Source of the DNA: Calothrix sp. NIES-4105
GTDB taxonomy: Bacteria; Cyanobacteriota; Cyanobacteriia; Cyanobacteriales; Nostocaceae
DNA length: 64,000 bases
Reading direction: 5' to 3'
Assembly (NCBI RefSeq): GCF_002368415.1
Contig: NZ_AP018290.1
Span: forward strand, 6,997,717-7,061,716
Part shown: one piece after another, positions 1 through 9,251 of the stretch
Layout of the letters: each line of letters begins with the position of its first letter
How positions within the stretch are numbered: position 1 is the stretch's first letter
Notes under the pieces: generated by a model
Seen by the model: only the letters and a program-made list of their open reading frames with translations
Told to the model about the DNA's origin: nothing
The model's database searches: none
Made by a program: the position numbers and the translations under genes

Positions 1-1
1 A

Positions 2-2248
2 ATCGAAGTAGAAAACTCAATTGCTTTAAGGGTGCTGGTGCTAGCTTTAGTGATAGTGGGAATCATTGCAACGGACATAGCGGCAGAAACTCAATTATCT
101 TTTTGGGCAGCACCGCTCTCGATCTTTGGGGCAGCTTGGAGTTATAAAAGGCGCCGAAATAGCAATGTATCGGTCAAATTTGGAATCGCGATCTTGATGT
201 TAGTAGCACTGGGTGCTTTCTTTGGACGAATATTGGGGGAATTGAACGATACGCGATTAGTTTTGGCGCAGTTATTAGTACAACTCCAAGTACTCCATAG
301 CTTTGATATGCCTAGGCGTAAAGACTTGGGGTATTCGATTGTTATTGGGATGATTTTGTTAGGTGTCGCAGCAACGCTAAGTCAAACTTTGGCATTTGCG
401 CCAATGTTACTGCTATTCCTAGCTATCGCCTTACCAACTTTAATATTCGATTACCGTTCAAGGCTAGGTATTACAAAGCCAATATTTGGTAGGGATAAGA
501 CGAAGCAGAAAAATGTTACTTTTGCTTCGTCTTTGCCTTCTTACTTTTTGCTTTTTGGATTAATTCTTGTTATTGGTTTGGGAATATTTGCGCTTGCACC
601 GCGTTTTCCAGGCTATCAACTGCGAATGTTTCCAGTTAGCTCCAATATCGAAGTCAAAGGTAATTTTACCGGACGCAGTATTATTAATCCTGGTTACGTG
701 CGCGCGGGCAATGCGAGTGGCGCCGCAAGTCCAGGTAGTTCAAATGATAGTAGCGAAAACGGAGAACCAGGTAAAGTAGATTCGAGTTCTTATTACGGTT
801 TCAATAGCCGGATGAATCAAAATTTGCGTGGTGAAATGAAGCCTAAAGTTGTGATGCGAGTCCGTTCACAAATTGAGGGTTTTTGGAGGGTCTTAGCATT
901 TGACCGCTACACAGGAAAAGGATGGGAAATTTCCCGTAATGATAAAGTACAAACGATTCGACGTTCTCCTTGGTCTTATCAAATTTATTTACCTAGACCT
1001 AACGCTCTTGGCACCACAAAAGAAATAGTACAAACATATACTGTATTAGCTGATTTGCCAAACTTAGTGCCAGCAATGGCACATCCAAAAGAAATTTACT
1101 TTCCAACTCCAGTGATAGCGGTTGATACAGAAAATAGTTTACGGGCGCCTGTTGGTTTATCTGACGGGTTAACATACACAGTAATTTCTGAAGTTCCACT
1201 ACGCGACCGAACGCTGTTAGGTAAAGCAGGTAATGATTACCCAGAACTAATATCCAAGTATTACTTACAAGTTCCAGATGCCATTAAAGAAAAAGTACGC
1301 ACTCGTACAGAAGAGATATTGGCGAACTATAATAACAACCGCGTTGGTAAATCAGATAAAAGTTTAGATTCAGCTTACGAAAAAGCACTTTATTTGGCGC
1401 AGTATTTAAAACAAAACTATAAAGTCCCTGAAAACCCAGATGAGTTTCCGCATCTTGAAGCAAATGAGGATTTAGTTGAAGCATTTCTATTCAAGTATAA
1501 AGGAGGCTATCCTGACCACTTTTCTACCGTTTTAACAATGATGCTGCGTTCGGTAGGCATTCCCGCGCGTTTAGTAGCAGGTTTTGCACCAGGACAGTTT
1601 AATCCGTTTACTGGCTTGTATATTGTTCGTAACACCGATGCTTACGCAATGACCGAAGTATATTTTCCCAAATATGGATGGTTTGCGTTCGACCCAATAC
1701 CTCAGCATCCTTTAATTCCTCCTTCAATTGAAGAAACTCAAACATTTTCAGTGCTTCAACAGTTTTGGAAATGGATAGCGGGTTGGTTGCCGAGTCCCGT
1801 AAGTGGTTTACTCAATAACTTATTTGGGGCTGTATTCTCGTTTTTAGCTAGGACGTTTGTTTGGTTCTTTGCTTTATTCACAAAAGGCTTTTTTGGAATA
1901 ATACAAGGATTAGTTATTGCGACTTCTTCAGCCTTTGGTATTTGGTTGCTATGGCAGCAGTGGAGAGGATTTCGCATTGCAACTGCTCTGAATAAACTAC
2001 CACCAATGGAAAGTCTTTACCAACAGATGTTACAGTGGGTAGCTTCAAATGGTTTCAAAAAGCATCCGGCTCAAACTCCATTAGAATATGCCCAAGTTTC
2101 AAAAACACAACAACCAGCAGCAACTATAGAAGTTATCGATGAAATTTGCTCATCTTACGTTAGTTGGCGTTATGGTGGTCAGGAGCCTAATTTAGAATTG
2201 CTCAGAGAAAAATTCAACAAACTTAAAAAAGCTACCAAGAGATTTTAA
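2..2248 (+). CDS. TgpA-like transglutaminase-fold membrane protein (5' end outside window)
   Basis: The reading frame is open from the first bases of the window, so the true start lies upstream; the GTG at 32 is only an internal candidate. Several N-terminal membrane helices (about the first 190 residues) precede a large extracytoplasmic region, a transglutaminase-like core (around nt 1490-1710) and two more hydrophobic segments before a cytoplasmic tail ending in a DUF4129-like helix. This is the TgpA/DUF3488 architecture. The usual catalytic Cys in G-F-C-E-H-F is replaced by Pro (GYPDHF, codon 1511-1513) and the usual His in D-A-H-A is Tyr (DAYAMTEVYF, codon 1643-1645); the Asp (FAFDP) remains. 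It is therefore probably not an active thiol enzyme. A terminator-like hairpin follows directly. Confidence 0.85.
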   Translation: MEVENSIALRVLVLALVIVGIIATDIAAETQLSFWAAPLSIFGAAWSYKRRRNSNVSVKFGIAILMLVALGAFFGRILGELNDTRLVLAQLLVQLQVLHSFDMPRRKDLGYSIVIGMILLGVAATLSQTLAFAPMLLLFLAIALPTLIFDYRSRLGITKPIFGRDKTKQKNVTFASSLPSYFLLFGLILVIGLGIFALAPRFPGYQLRMFPVSSNIEVKGNFTGRSIINPGYVRAGNASGAASPGSSNDSSENGEPGKVDSSSYYGFNSRMNQNLRGEMKPKVVMRVRSQIEGFWRVLAFDRYTGKGWEISRNDKVQTIRRSPWSYQIYLPRPNALGTTKEIVQTYTVLADLPNLVPAMAHPKEIYFPTPVIAVDTENSLRAPVGLSDGLTYTVISEVPLRDRTLLGKAGNDYPELISKYYLQVPDAIKEKVRTRTEEILANYNNNRVGKSDKSLDSAYEKALYLAQYLKQNYKVPENPDEFPHLEANEDLVEAFLFKYKGGYPDHFSTVLTMMLRSVGIPARLVAGFAPGQFNPFTGLYIVRNTDAYAMTEVYFPKYGWFAFDPIPQHPLIPPSIEETQTFSVLQQFWKWIAGWLPSPVSGLLNNLFGAVFSFLARTFVWFFALFTKGFFGIIQGLVIATSSAFGIWLLWQQWRGFRIATALNKLPPMESLYQQMLQWVASNGFKKHPAQTPLEYAQVSKTQQPAATIEVIDEICSSYVSWRYGGQEPNLELLREKFNKLKKATKRF

Positions 2249-2253
2249 GTCTT

Positions 2254-2300
2254 AGAACCTCGACTTTTTAAAACCAGATAACTAAAGAAGTCGGGGTTCT
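2254..2300 (+). terminator. Hairpin terminator after the transglutaminase-like gene
   Basis: Inverted repeat agaacctcgactt (2254-2266) pairs with aagtcggggttct (2288-2300), one G-T wobble, just 6 bases after the stop codon. A clear T-run is lacking, so it may terminate weakly or simply stabilise the 3' end. Confidence 0.6.
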
Positions 2301-2746
2301 TAAAATGCCTAATGCCTAAACACTTATTTTGCGAATGATTTAAGACCAATATATATTAAATTTCTGTGATGCTTTCCGTGTCTACTAGTAGATTACGTGT
2401 AATGTTTTTGTTAAGTATAAATTTTAGTTTAATGGCTTCTATATCTTCTTATCGTTAGAATTTACCTGTATCTTTAGAAAGATTTTAATTAAATATTTAT
2501 CTATTCAGATTGATAAAGATTTAAAAAAAGCAATGATTATTTAAAAACAAGCATTTTGGGGACTTTAGGACGTTGTAACTGCTATTTTTTGCGGATAACA
2601 TGAGAAATAGTATTTTGTAGAGACACGATTTATTCCCTATTACCGTATCGGCATTTACGAATTAAGGTGAATTCGATTCGGCATCCTTTACTAGGTGAAA
2701 GAATGTCGTGTTTTTCCTCACACCGTGCGATTGAGTCAGTTTTTAT
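2301..2746. other. Intergenic region without a recognised gene
   Basis: About 450 very AT-rich bases with no credible coding frame in either strand. It must hold the promoter of the remA-like gene; I could not identify convincing -35/-10 elements. A short stretch near 2617 (tagagacacgattta) resembles half of the 28-base palindrome found at 53551. Confidence 0.4.
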
Positions 2747-3013
2747 ATGGACATTCAGCTAATCAACATCGGATTTGGCAATATAGTCTCTGCCAACCGG
2801 GTAGTTGCCATTGTCAGTCCAGAGTCAGCCCCGATTAAGCGTATTATTACCGATGCGCGCGATAGGGGTCAGCTGGTTGACGCTACATATGGGCGCCGTA
2901 CTAGGGCTGTAATCATCACAGATTCGAGTCACGTGATACTATCAGCGATACAGCCGGAAACGGTAGCAAATCGCTTCGTAATTTCACGAGAACATCAAGT
3001 CGTAGATAATTAG
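2747..3013 (+). CDS. RemA-like / DUF370 regulatory protein
   Basis: An 88-residue protein beginning [14 protein letters not shown] and containing the conserved [11 protein letters not shown] and [11 protein letters not shown] segments of the DUF370 family, to which the Bacillus matrix-gene activator RemA belongs. RemA is a DNA-binding protein; in cyanobacteria the role is not settled. It lies about 200 bases upstream of gmk on the same strand, the same neighbourhood (remA-gmk) known from Firmicutes, which supports the assignment. A small hairpin (about 3034-3052) separates the two genes, so they may be transcribed together only in part. Confidence 0.85.
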   Translation: MDIQLINIGFGNIVSANRVVAIVSPESAPIKRIITDARDRGQLVDATYGRRTRAVIITDSSHVILSAIQPETVANRFVISREHQVVDN

Positions 3014-3033
3014 CAGATTAATCAAAAATTTAT

Positions 3034-3056
3034 CGGTGGGTATAAATCCCCACCCC
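3034..3056 (+). terminator. Small hairpin between remA-like gene and gmk
   Basis: ggtgggtataaatccccacc forms a 6-7 bp GC-rich stem with a short loop and is followed by ctaaaaaaca rather than a T-run. It may act as a partial terminator or mRNA-stabilising element. Confidence 0.35.
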
Positions 3057-3209
3057 TAAAAAACATTTATCGGCAGTAACATGTGAATTAGAATAGTTTA
3101 TCTGTTAACAAAGTTACAGAAACCTTCGTTAGTAATCGTGTTAAGGCATACCCATACTTAGCGCATAACTAATGAATAATGTCTATATATTTATTCACAG
3201 GTTGAGCGG

Positions 3210-3827
3210 ATGATGCAAGTTTTATCCATCCAGAACAGTGCAACTACTTTTTCAAAGCTGTCACAAGGCAAACTCATAGTCTTGACAGGTCCAAGTGGGG
3301 TTGGCAAAGGCACTCTAATGCGGACGCTCTTGGCGCGTCATCCAGAACTATATTACTCAGTTTCGGCTACCACAAGGGCGCCTCGACCGGGGGAAATAGA
3401 TGGCAAACACTACCATTTTATTGAGCGTAGTAAGTTTGAACAACTAGTTGCTCATGGAGAATTTCTAGAGTGGGCTGAGTTTGCCGGAAATTATTACGGT
3501 ACTCCTAGGCAAGCTGTACTCAACCAAATTAATTCGGGTAAGTGCGTAGTTCTAGAAATCGAACTAGAAGGCGCGCGTCAAATTCGTACTTCTTTTCCGG
3601 ATGCCAAAAGCATCTTTATATTGCCTCCTTCGCTTACCGAATTAGAAAACCGTATACGCGGACGTGGACAAGACCCTGAAGACGCAATTACTCGCCGTTT
3701 GCGTCGTGCCTACGAAGAAATTAAAGCCGCAGACGAGTTTGACATTCAAATCGTCAATGACGATTTTGAAACTGCTTTACAATCGATTGAAGTTGCCCTG
3801 GATAATTTCGTTACTTGTAAAGAATAG
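3210..3827 (+). CDS. gmk: Guanylate kinase
   Basis: A 205-residue guanylate kinase (ATP + GMP to ADP + GDP). The P-loop GPSGVGKGT lies near residues 27-35, followed by the GMP-binding segment [19 protein letters not shown] and the lid region [16 protein letters not shown]. Length is normal for the family plus a roughly 20-residue N-terminal extension; the start could be ATG 3210 or the adjacent ATG 3213. It follows the remA-like gene on the same strand and faces psaL tail to tail, with a strong hairpin terminator between them. Confidence 0.95.
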   Translation: MMQVLSIQNSATTFSKLSQGKLIVLTGPSGVGKGTLMRTLLARHPELYYSVSATTRAPRPGEIDGKHYHFIERSKFEQLVAHGEFLEWAEFAGNYYGTPRQAVLNQINSGKCVVLEIELEGARQIRTSFPDAKSIFILPPSLTELENRIRGRGQDPEDAITRRLRRAYEEIKAADEFDIQIVNDDFETALQSIEVALDNFVTCKE

Positions 3828-3843
3828 TGTAATCCACAAAAAA

Positions 3844-3878
3844 TAAAGAGGCTCAAGTTTTTAACCTAAGCCTCTTTA
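3844..3878. terminator. Bidirectional terminator between gmk and psaL
   Basis: A 10-bp perfect stem (3844-3853 with 3869-3878, taaagaggct / agcctcttta) with a 15-base loop, flanked by A/T-rich sequence on both sides, placed between two convergent genes. Confidence 0.8.
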
Positions 3879-3903
3879 ACTTTAAGTATGTAAATACAAC
3901 AAG

Positions 3904-4422
3904 TTATCCAGTTATACTTTGGAGAACTCCCAAGTTGCTGGTTAAGAAGTAAGCAACGACGGCGCCACCGATACCACCAATTAGAAACGCACTTCCATAG
4001 TTATTCCAGCCTTCTTTTGAGGTAAATGCATCGGGTGGATTTGGAACTGTTACGCTTCCGAGTGCTGGTTTGGGGTTGCTATTCGCATACAGCGCTATAG
4101 CGCCAGTCGAGATTACTATTAAACCAATAGCTGCGAGTAAACCAGCTAAGTTAGCGTTTGGGGTGTTACGCAGTGGACCTAATTTAGCAAACGGGCCAAA
4201 AATAAAGTACCCATGTGCCATACCAACCTCTAGCCCACGACGGAAAGGTGTAAGACCTGGACGATAAGCAGGCAAGTTATTGATGTACCACTTACTCAAG
4301 GAAGAAGCATTAATCGGTGTATCCAGATTGCCTTGCATCGGGTCGCGTTCTGCGGGGAAAACGACCTCTCGGTTCCTGGGGTCGCCAGGATTATTTTTTG
4401 ATGCGTCTACTGCTTGCGCCAT
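3904..4422 (-). CDS. psaL: Photosystem I reaction centre subunit XI (PsaL)
   Basis: A 172-residue protein with the PsaL pattern: soluble N-terminus, the SLSKWYINNLPAYRPGLTP and RGLEVGMAHGYFIFGPF segments, then hydrophobic helices (about residues 90-112 and 142-165). PsaL sits at the centre of photosystem I oligomers and controls trimer or tetramer formation. It lies downstream of psaF and psaJ on the same strand, separated from psaJ by 336 bases with a strong hairpin, so it probably has its own promoter in addition to any readthrough. Confidence 0.95.
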   Translation of the reverse strand: MAQAVDASKNNPGDPRNREVVFPAERDPMQGNLDTPINASSLSKWYINNLPAYRPGLTPFRRGLEVGMAHGYFIFGPFAKLGPLRNTPNANLAGLLAAIGLIVISTGAIALYANSNPKPALGSVTVPNPPDAFTSKEGWNNYGSAFLIGGIGGAVVAYFLTSNLGVLQSITG

Positions 4423-4758
4423 TTTTATCTTTGCCTCATCTAAGTTAATTCAAAATTTTGGCAGGATTTTATCTTCATCATAAATGTAGCTGAGTACTAT
4501 AAAGTAACTTCTGTTTAAAAAACTTAATAAGCGTTACAAATCGATTCATTAATTTTTATTAAAATAATCTTAAGATAATCAAAAAAACTTCCAATTTGAC
4601 ACCTTGTTAAAACCATGATAAAGGCAAGAATTTACTGCAAACTGATTATTTAGATAAAAAATAAAAGCGACAGTTAAGAGTTAGAAATAAATATCTAACT
4701 CTTAGCTGCCATAACTTTTAAACAATTATGTCTACTTTTTATACCCTGTAACTAATAG
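4423..4758. other. psaJ-psaL intergenic region (psaL promoter and hairpin)
   Basis: 336 AT-rich bases with no gene. It contains the psaJ terminator hairpin (4671-4708) and must contain a psaL promoter. I see no further recognisable site. Confidence 0.5.
4671..4708 (-). terminator. Terminator of psaF-psaJ
   Basis: The arms cagttaagagttaga (4671-4685) and tctaactcttagctg (4694-4708) are near-perfect inverted repeats. Read on the minus strand the hairpin is followed by cgcttttattttttat, a typical rho-independent arrangement downstream of psaJ. Confidence 0.7.
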
Positions 4759-4893
4759 TTATTGGGGTAATGGGTGGAAAAGTAGGTCTGGGAAAATGAG
4801 ATTAAATACAATCAACAGTACAGCTTGTGCAATCAAGATCGCAAACAGCGTAACTGGGGCAAGGGATAAATATCTAAGAAGACCATTTTGCAT
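4759..4893 (-). CDS. psaJ: Photosystem I subunit IX (PsaJ)
   Basis: A 44-residue membrane protein read directly from the minus strand: MQNGLLRYLSLAPVTLFAIL, a single transmembrane helix through about residue 33, and the C-terminus FPDLLFHPLPQ. Length and sequence fit PsaJ, which packs next to PsaF at the plastocyanin/cytochrome c6 docking side of photosystem I. It starts 114 bases after the psaF stop on the same strand, the usual psaF-psaJ pairing. Confidence 0.95.
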   Translation of the reverse strand: MQNGLLRYLSLAPVTLFAILIAQAVLLIVFNLIFPDLLFHPLPQ

Positions 4894-5007
4894 GAGTAAA
4901 GCTCCGAAATTTTACACTCGATTATCCCTAATTAATAGAGACCATTATTCCAAGCGTGCTTCCACATAACCAAATGTGGAAGTAAAGTTTATAACTAGTA
5001 AGTTTAA

Positions 5008-5502
5008 CTAGCGTGGAGAAATGGGGATTTCTGTATCCTTAGCAGTCAACTCACCGCTCGTAAGTTCTTTAATTGCAGCAAGAGGCCATGTAAAACCACT
5101 TAGCATAATTGGCAGAGCCAAAGGAACATCGATAACGACTTCCTTCATTTCTGGGTTTGGAAGCTTATGCACAGCATTAAGGTAAGCACGACCAACCCAA
5201 CCAATCCAACCAGCGATATACAGGAACAGGATGCCAGGAATTATGAAATCACCTGCGTGGTCGAGGCGCCCATCTACAAGTAGGTGAGGCAAACCTTCAG
5301 GACCACACAGTGCTTGCGAATAGCGCTCAAAACGCTTCGCACCAGAGTTTGGGTCAGCAGTAGTATTTCTCGCAGCTTCCGCGCGTGCTTGGAAGGCTGG
5401 AGACTGACTGCAAGGTACTAGGTCAGCTCCTAACGCCAGGGTTGGCGGGGTAAAGCTGAACCATAGACAAAGGGCTAGAAGAAGACCAAACAAGCGTTGC
5501 AT
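5008..5502 (-). CDS. psaF: Photosystem I subunit III (PsaF)
   Basis: The start is taken at ATG 5502 because a Shine-Dalgarno-like aaggaaa lies just upstream and the protein then begins with a signal peptide, [25 protein letters not shown]; a longer frame reaches 5565 but adds residues unlike the family. The mature part carries the conserved [30 protein letters not shown] and [10 protein letters not shown] segments and two hydrophobic helices. PsaF is the lumen-side docking subunit for plastocyanin or cytochrome c6. It is first in the psaF-psaJ-psaL series. Confidence 0.95.
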   Translation of the reverse strand: MQRLFGLLLALCLWFSFTPPTLALGADLVPCSQSPAFQARAEAARNTTADPNSGAKRFERYSQALCGPEGLPHLLVDGRLDHAGDFIIPGILFLYIAGWIGWVGRAYLNAVHKLPNPEMKEVVIDVPLALPIMLSGFTWPLAAIKELTSGELTAKDTEIPISPR

Positions 5503-5671
5503 GAAATTGTTTCCTTTTATTACGAAACAAAAAGTTTCTTGTACAAAACGAAGCGGCTTGCACAATTTTTATTTGCATAACTAGCATGTCATCATAAGCT
5601 GCGCCAGTAAACCGAGTAAAGTTGAAGTAAACAAAAGTTAAAGCTTCGCAAACAAAAGTTAATATTTAAGA

Positions 5672-5975
5672 GTAGGGGCGGATTCACGAAAATAACGTAG
5701 GGGTGGGTTCATGAGCATATCGTAGGGGCGGGTTCACGAGCATATCGTAGGGGCGGGTTCACGAGCATATCGTAGGGGCGGGTTCACGAGCATATCGTAG
5801 GGGCGGGTTCACGAAATATGAGCGCACCGTTGTAGGATATCTGTAAACCCGCCCTTACAAGATATAGGGCATTTATAACGCGCGGTTCACGAAATATAAG
5901 CGCACCGTTATAGGATATCCGTAAACCCGCCCTTAAAAGATATAAGGCATTTATAAACCCGCCCGTACAGGAGGC
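5672..5975. repeat. 25-nt tandem repeat and palindromic dispersed repeat upstream of tsaD
   Basis: Six consecutive 25-nt units begin at 5672, 5697, 5722, 5747, 5772 and 5797 (core gtaggggcgggttcacgagc), the first two diverged, the middle ones identical. They run into a partly duplicated segment (about 5810-5875 and 5885-5955) in which gggcgggttcacgaa is mirrored by gtaaacccgccc, giving large potential hairpins. The same GGGCGGGTT(C/T)AC / GT(A/G)AACCCGCCC family recurs at 12421-12573 and 40868-40930. There are no unique spacers, so it is not a CRISPR. Confidence 0.85.
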
Positions 5976-5991
5976 GCAAAGACGTGGAGTT

Positions 5992-7029
5992 ATGGTAACT
6001 GTATTAGCAATCGAAACAAGTTGTGATGAGACAGCAGTGGCAATTGTCTCTGGACGTGAAGTTAAAAGCAGTATTATTTCTTCACAAATTTCTGTGCATC
6101 AGCAATATGGTGGAGTCGTACCAGAAGTTGCTTCACGCGCGCATCTGGAAATTATTAACGGCATCATTACACAAGCTCTGGAAGATGCTCAACTTAGTTG
6201 GGAACAAATTGATGGAATAGCAGCGACTTGCGCTCCAGGATTAGTAGGAGCGCTTTTAGTGGGGATGACGGCAGGTAAAACGCTCTCAATGCTTTATGAA
6301 AAGCCATTTTTAGGTGTTCATCACCTTGAGGGGCACATTTACGCGACTTATCTAAGCGAGCCAACTTTAAAACCGCCTTTCTTGAGTTTGTTAGTTTCGG
6401 GGGGTCACACAAGTTTAATTCACGTTAAGCAATGCGGCGCCTACGAAACATTAGGTGAAACTCGTGATGATGCGGCTGGAGAAGCCTTTGATAAAGTCGC
6501 ACGGTTATTAAAACTCGGTTATCCTGGTGGACCTGCTATTGACCGTATAGCATCTCTTGGTAATCCCAAAGCGTTTGTATTTCCAGAGGGAAGAGTTTCT
6601 TTACCAAACGGTGGCTATCATCCCTATGATGCCAGTTTTAGCGGCTTAAAAACAGCAGTACTAAGGCTAGTACAGGAGATCGAAAAAACAGGCGCCCCTA
6701 TACCCGTAGAAGATATTGCCGCTAGTTTTCAAGCAACAGTCGCGCGGGCATTAACCAAACGTGCTGTTAAATGTGCCCTCGACCATGAACTTGATACAAT
6801 CGCAGTTGGTGGTGGTGTCGCGGCTAATAGCGCCCTGAGAAAGACACTTTCCGATGCTTGTGCTGAAAATAATCTGCGAGTATTATTCCCACCATTGAAA
6901 TACTGTACAGACAATGCCGCGATGATCGGCTGTGCAGCTTCAGAACACCTTGCCCTCAACCATACCTCACCACTCTCATTAGGAGTTCAATCAAGGCTAG
7001 CACTTACCGAAGTCATGAAATTGTACTAA
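5992..7029 (+). CDS. tsaD: tRNA N6-adenosine threonylcarbamoyltransferase TsaD
   Basis: A 345-residue TsaD/Kae1/YgjD protein, which transfers the threonylcarbamoyl group to A37 of ANN-decoding tRNAs. It has the N-terminal ETSCDET motif, the metal-binding HHLEGHIYATYL motif (the HxxxH pair), the SGGHTSL glycine-rich loop and GGVAANSALR near the C-terminus. Length is normal. Its partner activity, TsaC/Sua5, is encoded at 12585. The 5' leader is formed by the dispersed palindromic repeat, whose end contributes an aggagg sequence, though 17 bases from the ATG; a ggag directly before the ATG is too close to be ideal. Confidence 0.95.
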   Translation: MVTVLAIETSCDETAVAIVSGREVKSSIISSQISVHQQYGGVVPEVASRAHLEIINGIITQALEDAQLSWEQIDGIAATCAPGLVGALLVGMTAGKTLSMLYEKPFLGVHHLEGHIYATYLSEPTLKPPFLSLLVSGGHTSLIHVKQCGAYETLGETRDDAAGEAFDKVARLLKLGYPGGPAIDRIASLGNPKAFVFPEGRVSLPNGGYHPYDASFSGLKTAVLRLVQEIEKTGAPIPVEDIAASFQATVARALTKRAVKCALDHELDTIAVGGGVAANSALRKTLSDACAENNLRVLFPPLKYCTDNAAMIGCAASEHLALNHTSPLSLGVQSRLALTEVMKLY

Positions 7030-7163
7030 AAAACAGAATACAGAAAACAGAATACAGAATTTCAAATTCTAACTCCTAACTCCTGACTCCTAACTCCTGA
7101 CTCCTAACTCCTAACTGCTAACTCCTAACTGCTAACTCCTAACTGCTAACTCCTAACTGTTAT
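7030..7163. repeat. Heptamer tandem repeat (STRR-like) downstream of tsaD
   Basis: Short runs of agaatac-type units are followed from about 7066 by some 13 units of the heptamer family ctaactc/ctgactc/ctaactg. Such short tandemly repeated sequences are characteristic of heterocystous cyanobacteria. The array fills the space between the convergent tsaD and hydrolase genes. Confidence 0.8.
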
Positions 7164-8093
7164 TCAAGAATGCTGTGCCACCAGCCTGCGAATTTCATTA
7201 GCTACTGCGTCTGGCTGTTCTAACATAGCTAAATGACCACATTCGGGAATTTCGATGACATTATCGCCGCTGTACTGAAATGAGGAATGGAAACTAGCTA
7301 AATGACGCACGTACTTTGGTTCCATAACTTTATCTTCGGCGCCTGCCAGAAAATAAACAGGTTGAACAAGCTGTGCCACCAATTGAGGCAAACGATTTAC
7401 TTCTTCTTCGGTAGTAGACTCAAGCAATGCACCCAAGGCGGCTTCTGGGTCTGCTACAACAAAATCAATAACTCGCTGTCTGGCCCAGTACCTATCCAAG
7501 GGACGCACAACACTGGCTCTAGAAAATAACACGTCTACTAATGGCACTTGCGAAAGCCAACGCGGACGGAGTTGTAAAAATTTTTGCCCAACTGACCGAA
7601 ACTGCTCAAATGCCTCTTTTAAATAAATTCCTCCACCTGCATTGATGCAAATAACACCCTTTATTGTGTCAGGAAGTTTTGCGGCAGCCCAAAGTGCTAT
7701 TGTGCCTCCTAACGAATGACCGACCAACCAAGCGCTCTTTATTTGAAGTTTCTGTAAAAGAGTTACTAAATCTTGAGCATAAGCTGCTGGGGTATAAAGC
7801 GAATCTTCATGGTTTGTAGTTTCACTGCTATAATCACTGACATAATTTGATGGAAAGGGAGACGAAACAACGTCGTAGCGCGCGTTGCGGCTTTGTGTCT
7901 TAGCTTGTGATTCGCCAAAACCTCTAAGGTCATAAGATAAACACTGAAAATCAACCTTGGTACGAGAAATTACAGGCTGCCAGTACCCACGACTGTTTAG
8001 CCAACCGTGGATAAAAACTACAGTGTCAGGGCATGATGTCGGTTTAGAGATCTCGTATGCGTGTGGTACGCTTCTTATTTCGATGGTTGCCAT
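7164..8093 (-). CDS. Alpha/beta hydrolase
   Basis: A 309-residue alpha/beta-fold hydrolase. The oxyanion segment FIHGWLNSRGYW, the nucleophile elbow GHSLGG, the acid region AGAEDKV and the C-terminal catalytic His in CGHLAMLEQP are all in order, so the Ser-Asp-His triad appears complete. There is no signal peptide, so the protein is probably cytoplasmic. Substrate cannot be inferred; members of this family include esterases, haloperoxidase-like enzymes and C-C hydrolases. Convergent with tsaD and separated from the next minus-strand gene by 148 bases. Confidence 0.85.
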   Translation of the reverse strand: MATIEIRSVPHAYEISKPTSCPDTVVFIHGWLNSRGYWQPVISRTKVDFQCLSYDLRGFGESQAKTQSRNARYDVVSSPFPSNYVSDYSSETTNHEDSLYTPAAYAQDLVTLLQKLQIKSAWLVGHSLGGTIALWAAAKLPDTIKGVICINAGGGIYLKEAFEQFRSVGQKFLQLRPRWLSQVPLVDVLFSRASVVRPLDRYWARQRVIDFVVADPEAALGALLESTTEEEVNRLPQLVAQLVQPVYFLAGAEDKVMEPKYVRHLASFHSSFQYSGDNVIEIPECGHLAMLEQPDAVANEIRRLVAQHS

Positions 8094-8241
8094 ACTTCTA
8101 TCGTACCCGAAGGACTGGGGCGTTTGAGTTAATGCTGTCTTTATTGGATAGAAGCTTCGGATTGTTTAAGGTAAGAGAATAAAATAACAGATTTTTGTAG
8201 ATCAAGCTCGTTGTTTTGTTTCTCCTTATAAATCAAAATTT

Positions 8242-8961
8242 TTACTTGCCAAGTAGTCTAGTTCGCACTCCTTCGGCGATTTTATGACCTAGGTACTCAG
8301 GTATCAGACTTTCGTTAGGTCCAAGTAAGTAGAGAATTAAACGAGTACGTCCACGCCAAACAAGTAAATTCGCATTAACAACCAAAAGGTCTTCTTGCCA
8401 TATGGCGTACATGACTTTGTAAAATAAGCCTGGTTGATTGTCTGCTTCTATTACTAGTGCAGGTAGGTGAAACACCGGGTCTACATAAAATTCCGTCTGC
8501 ACTTGCTCTAAACCAGCGTCTAAATTGAATTCAACAGCTAGCATTTCCTCGACTTCAAACCGACCACCTAGCGCTTCACGTACTGCACGACAGACGTTTT
8601 CAGCGGTTTTATCCGTAAGCGATTTGGAAGCGCGCGATACGATTAGCTTCATAAAAACAAGCATCGGTGGTTTAATTTGACCGTACAACGAGAGCGAGTG
8701 GATTGTTAGTCCGTAAGCTGCTAGTACACCAAAAATATCGCTGAGAAGGAATGACTGATTACGGTAGGCAAAATGTAAAGCGCTTTTACTGCCCTCCGGT
8801 TTTAATTCAATAACGGCACGTCTAGTTTTGTATAAACGATAAGCTAGACGTAAATTTTGCAGTTGAATTTCACTACTGACAAATTGCTCGTAGAACTGGG
8901 GAAACGCTCGATTAAAACGTTTGAGAAGTTCTAGAGTAGAAGTTTTTAATCCAGTTGCCAT
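8242..8961 (-). CDS. ACT-domain protein, GlnD-C-terminus-like
   Basis: A 239-residue protein in which two regions read as ACT-type beta-alpha-beta ligand-binding folds: about residues 60-110 (RNQSFLLSDIFGVLAAYGL) and 165-230 (LVIEADNQPGLFYKVMYAIW, with the DNxPGLF turn typical of ACT domains). The arrangement resembles the tail of the uridylyltransferase GlnD without its catalytic domain. ACT domains usually bind amino acids, so a regulatory role is likely; no target can be read from the sequence. A Shine-Dalgarno-like aagaga precedes the ATG. Confidence 0.7.
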   Translation of the reverse strand: MATGLKTSTLELLKRFNRAFPQFYEQFVSSEIQLQNLRLAYRLYKTRRAVIELKPEGSKSALHFAYRNQSFLLSDIFGVLAAYGLTIHSLSLYGQIKPPMLVFMKLIVSRASKSLTDKTAENVCRAVREALGGRFEVEEMLAVEFNLDAGLEQVQTEFYVDPVFHLPALVIEADNQPGLFYKVMYAIWQEDLLVVNANLLVWRGRTRLILYLLGPNESLIPEYLGHKIAEGVRTRLLGK

Positions 8962-9251
8962 TCTCTTGAGTCGTTAGTAGTAGGTTGTTAATAATGGGTA
9001 TTGATGCCGAAAAATAACACGCTCGCAATTTGCAGCAATCGGAATCCTGATTGCAACAAAGTGCTACAGTTGAAATTGATTGATTTGAAATAAGCTCATG
9101 AATGGTAAAAGAGATTTAGATACGCTCGAGAGCGCACTTAACATCAGTTTAAGTGTGACACGTGCTGTTCTGTTACCAAATTGAACAAAGCTTATCAAGA
9201 TTCACTCAAAGTGGAAACGCTCCTGTTAGTTTACTACCCGAACCACCTGGC

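Noticed and set aside
5503-5565. Upstream extension of psaF
   Set aside because: It would place 21 residues before a clear signal peptide and ignores the ribosome-binding site directly before ATG 5502.
5672-5821. Direct repeats that might suggest a CRISPR array
   Set aside because: The 25-nt units are contiguous with no unique spacers, and the same sequence occurs elsewhere as palindromic dispersed repeats. No cas gene is in the window.
9162-9251. Upstream extension of the GNAT gene to a GTG
   Set aside because: The 30 added residues do not resemble the family and no ribosome-binding site precedes the GTG; ATG 9252 starts the conserved sequence.
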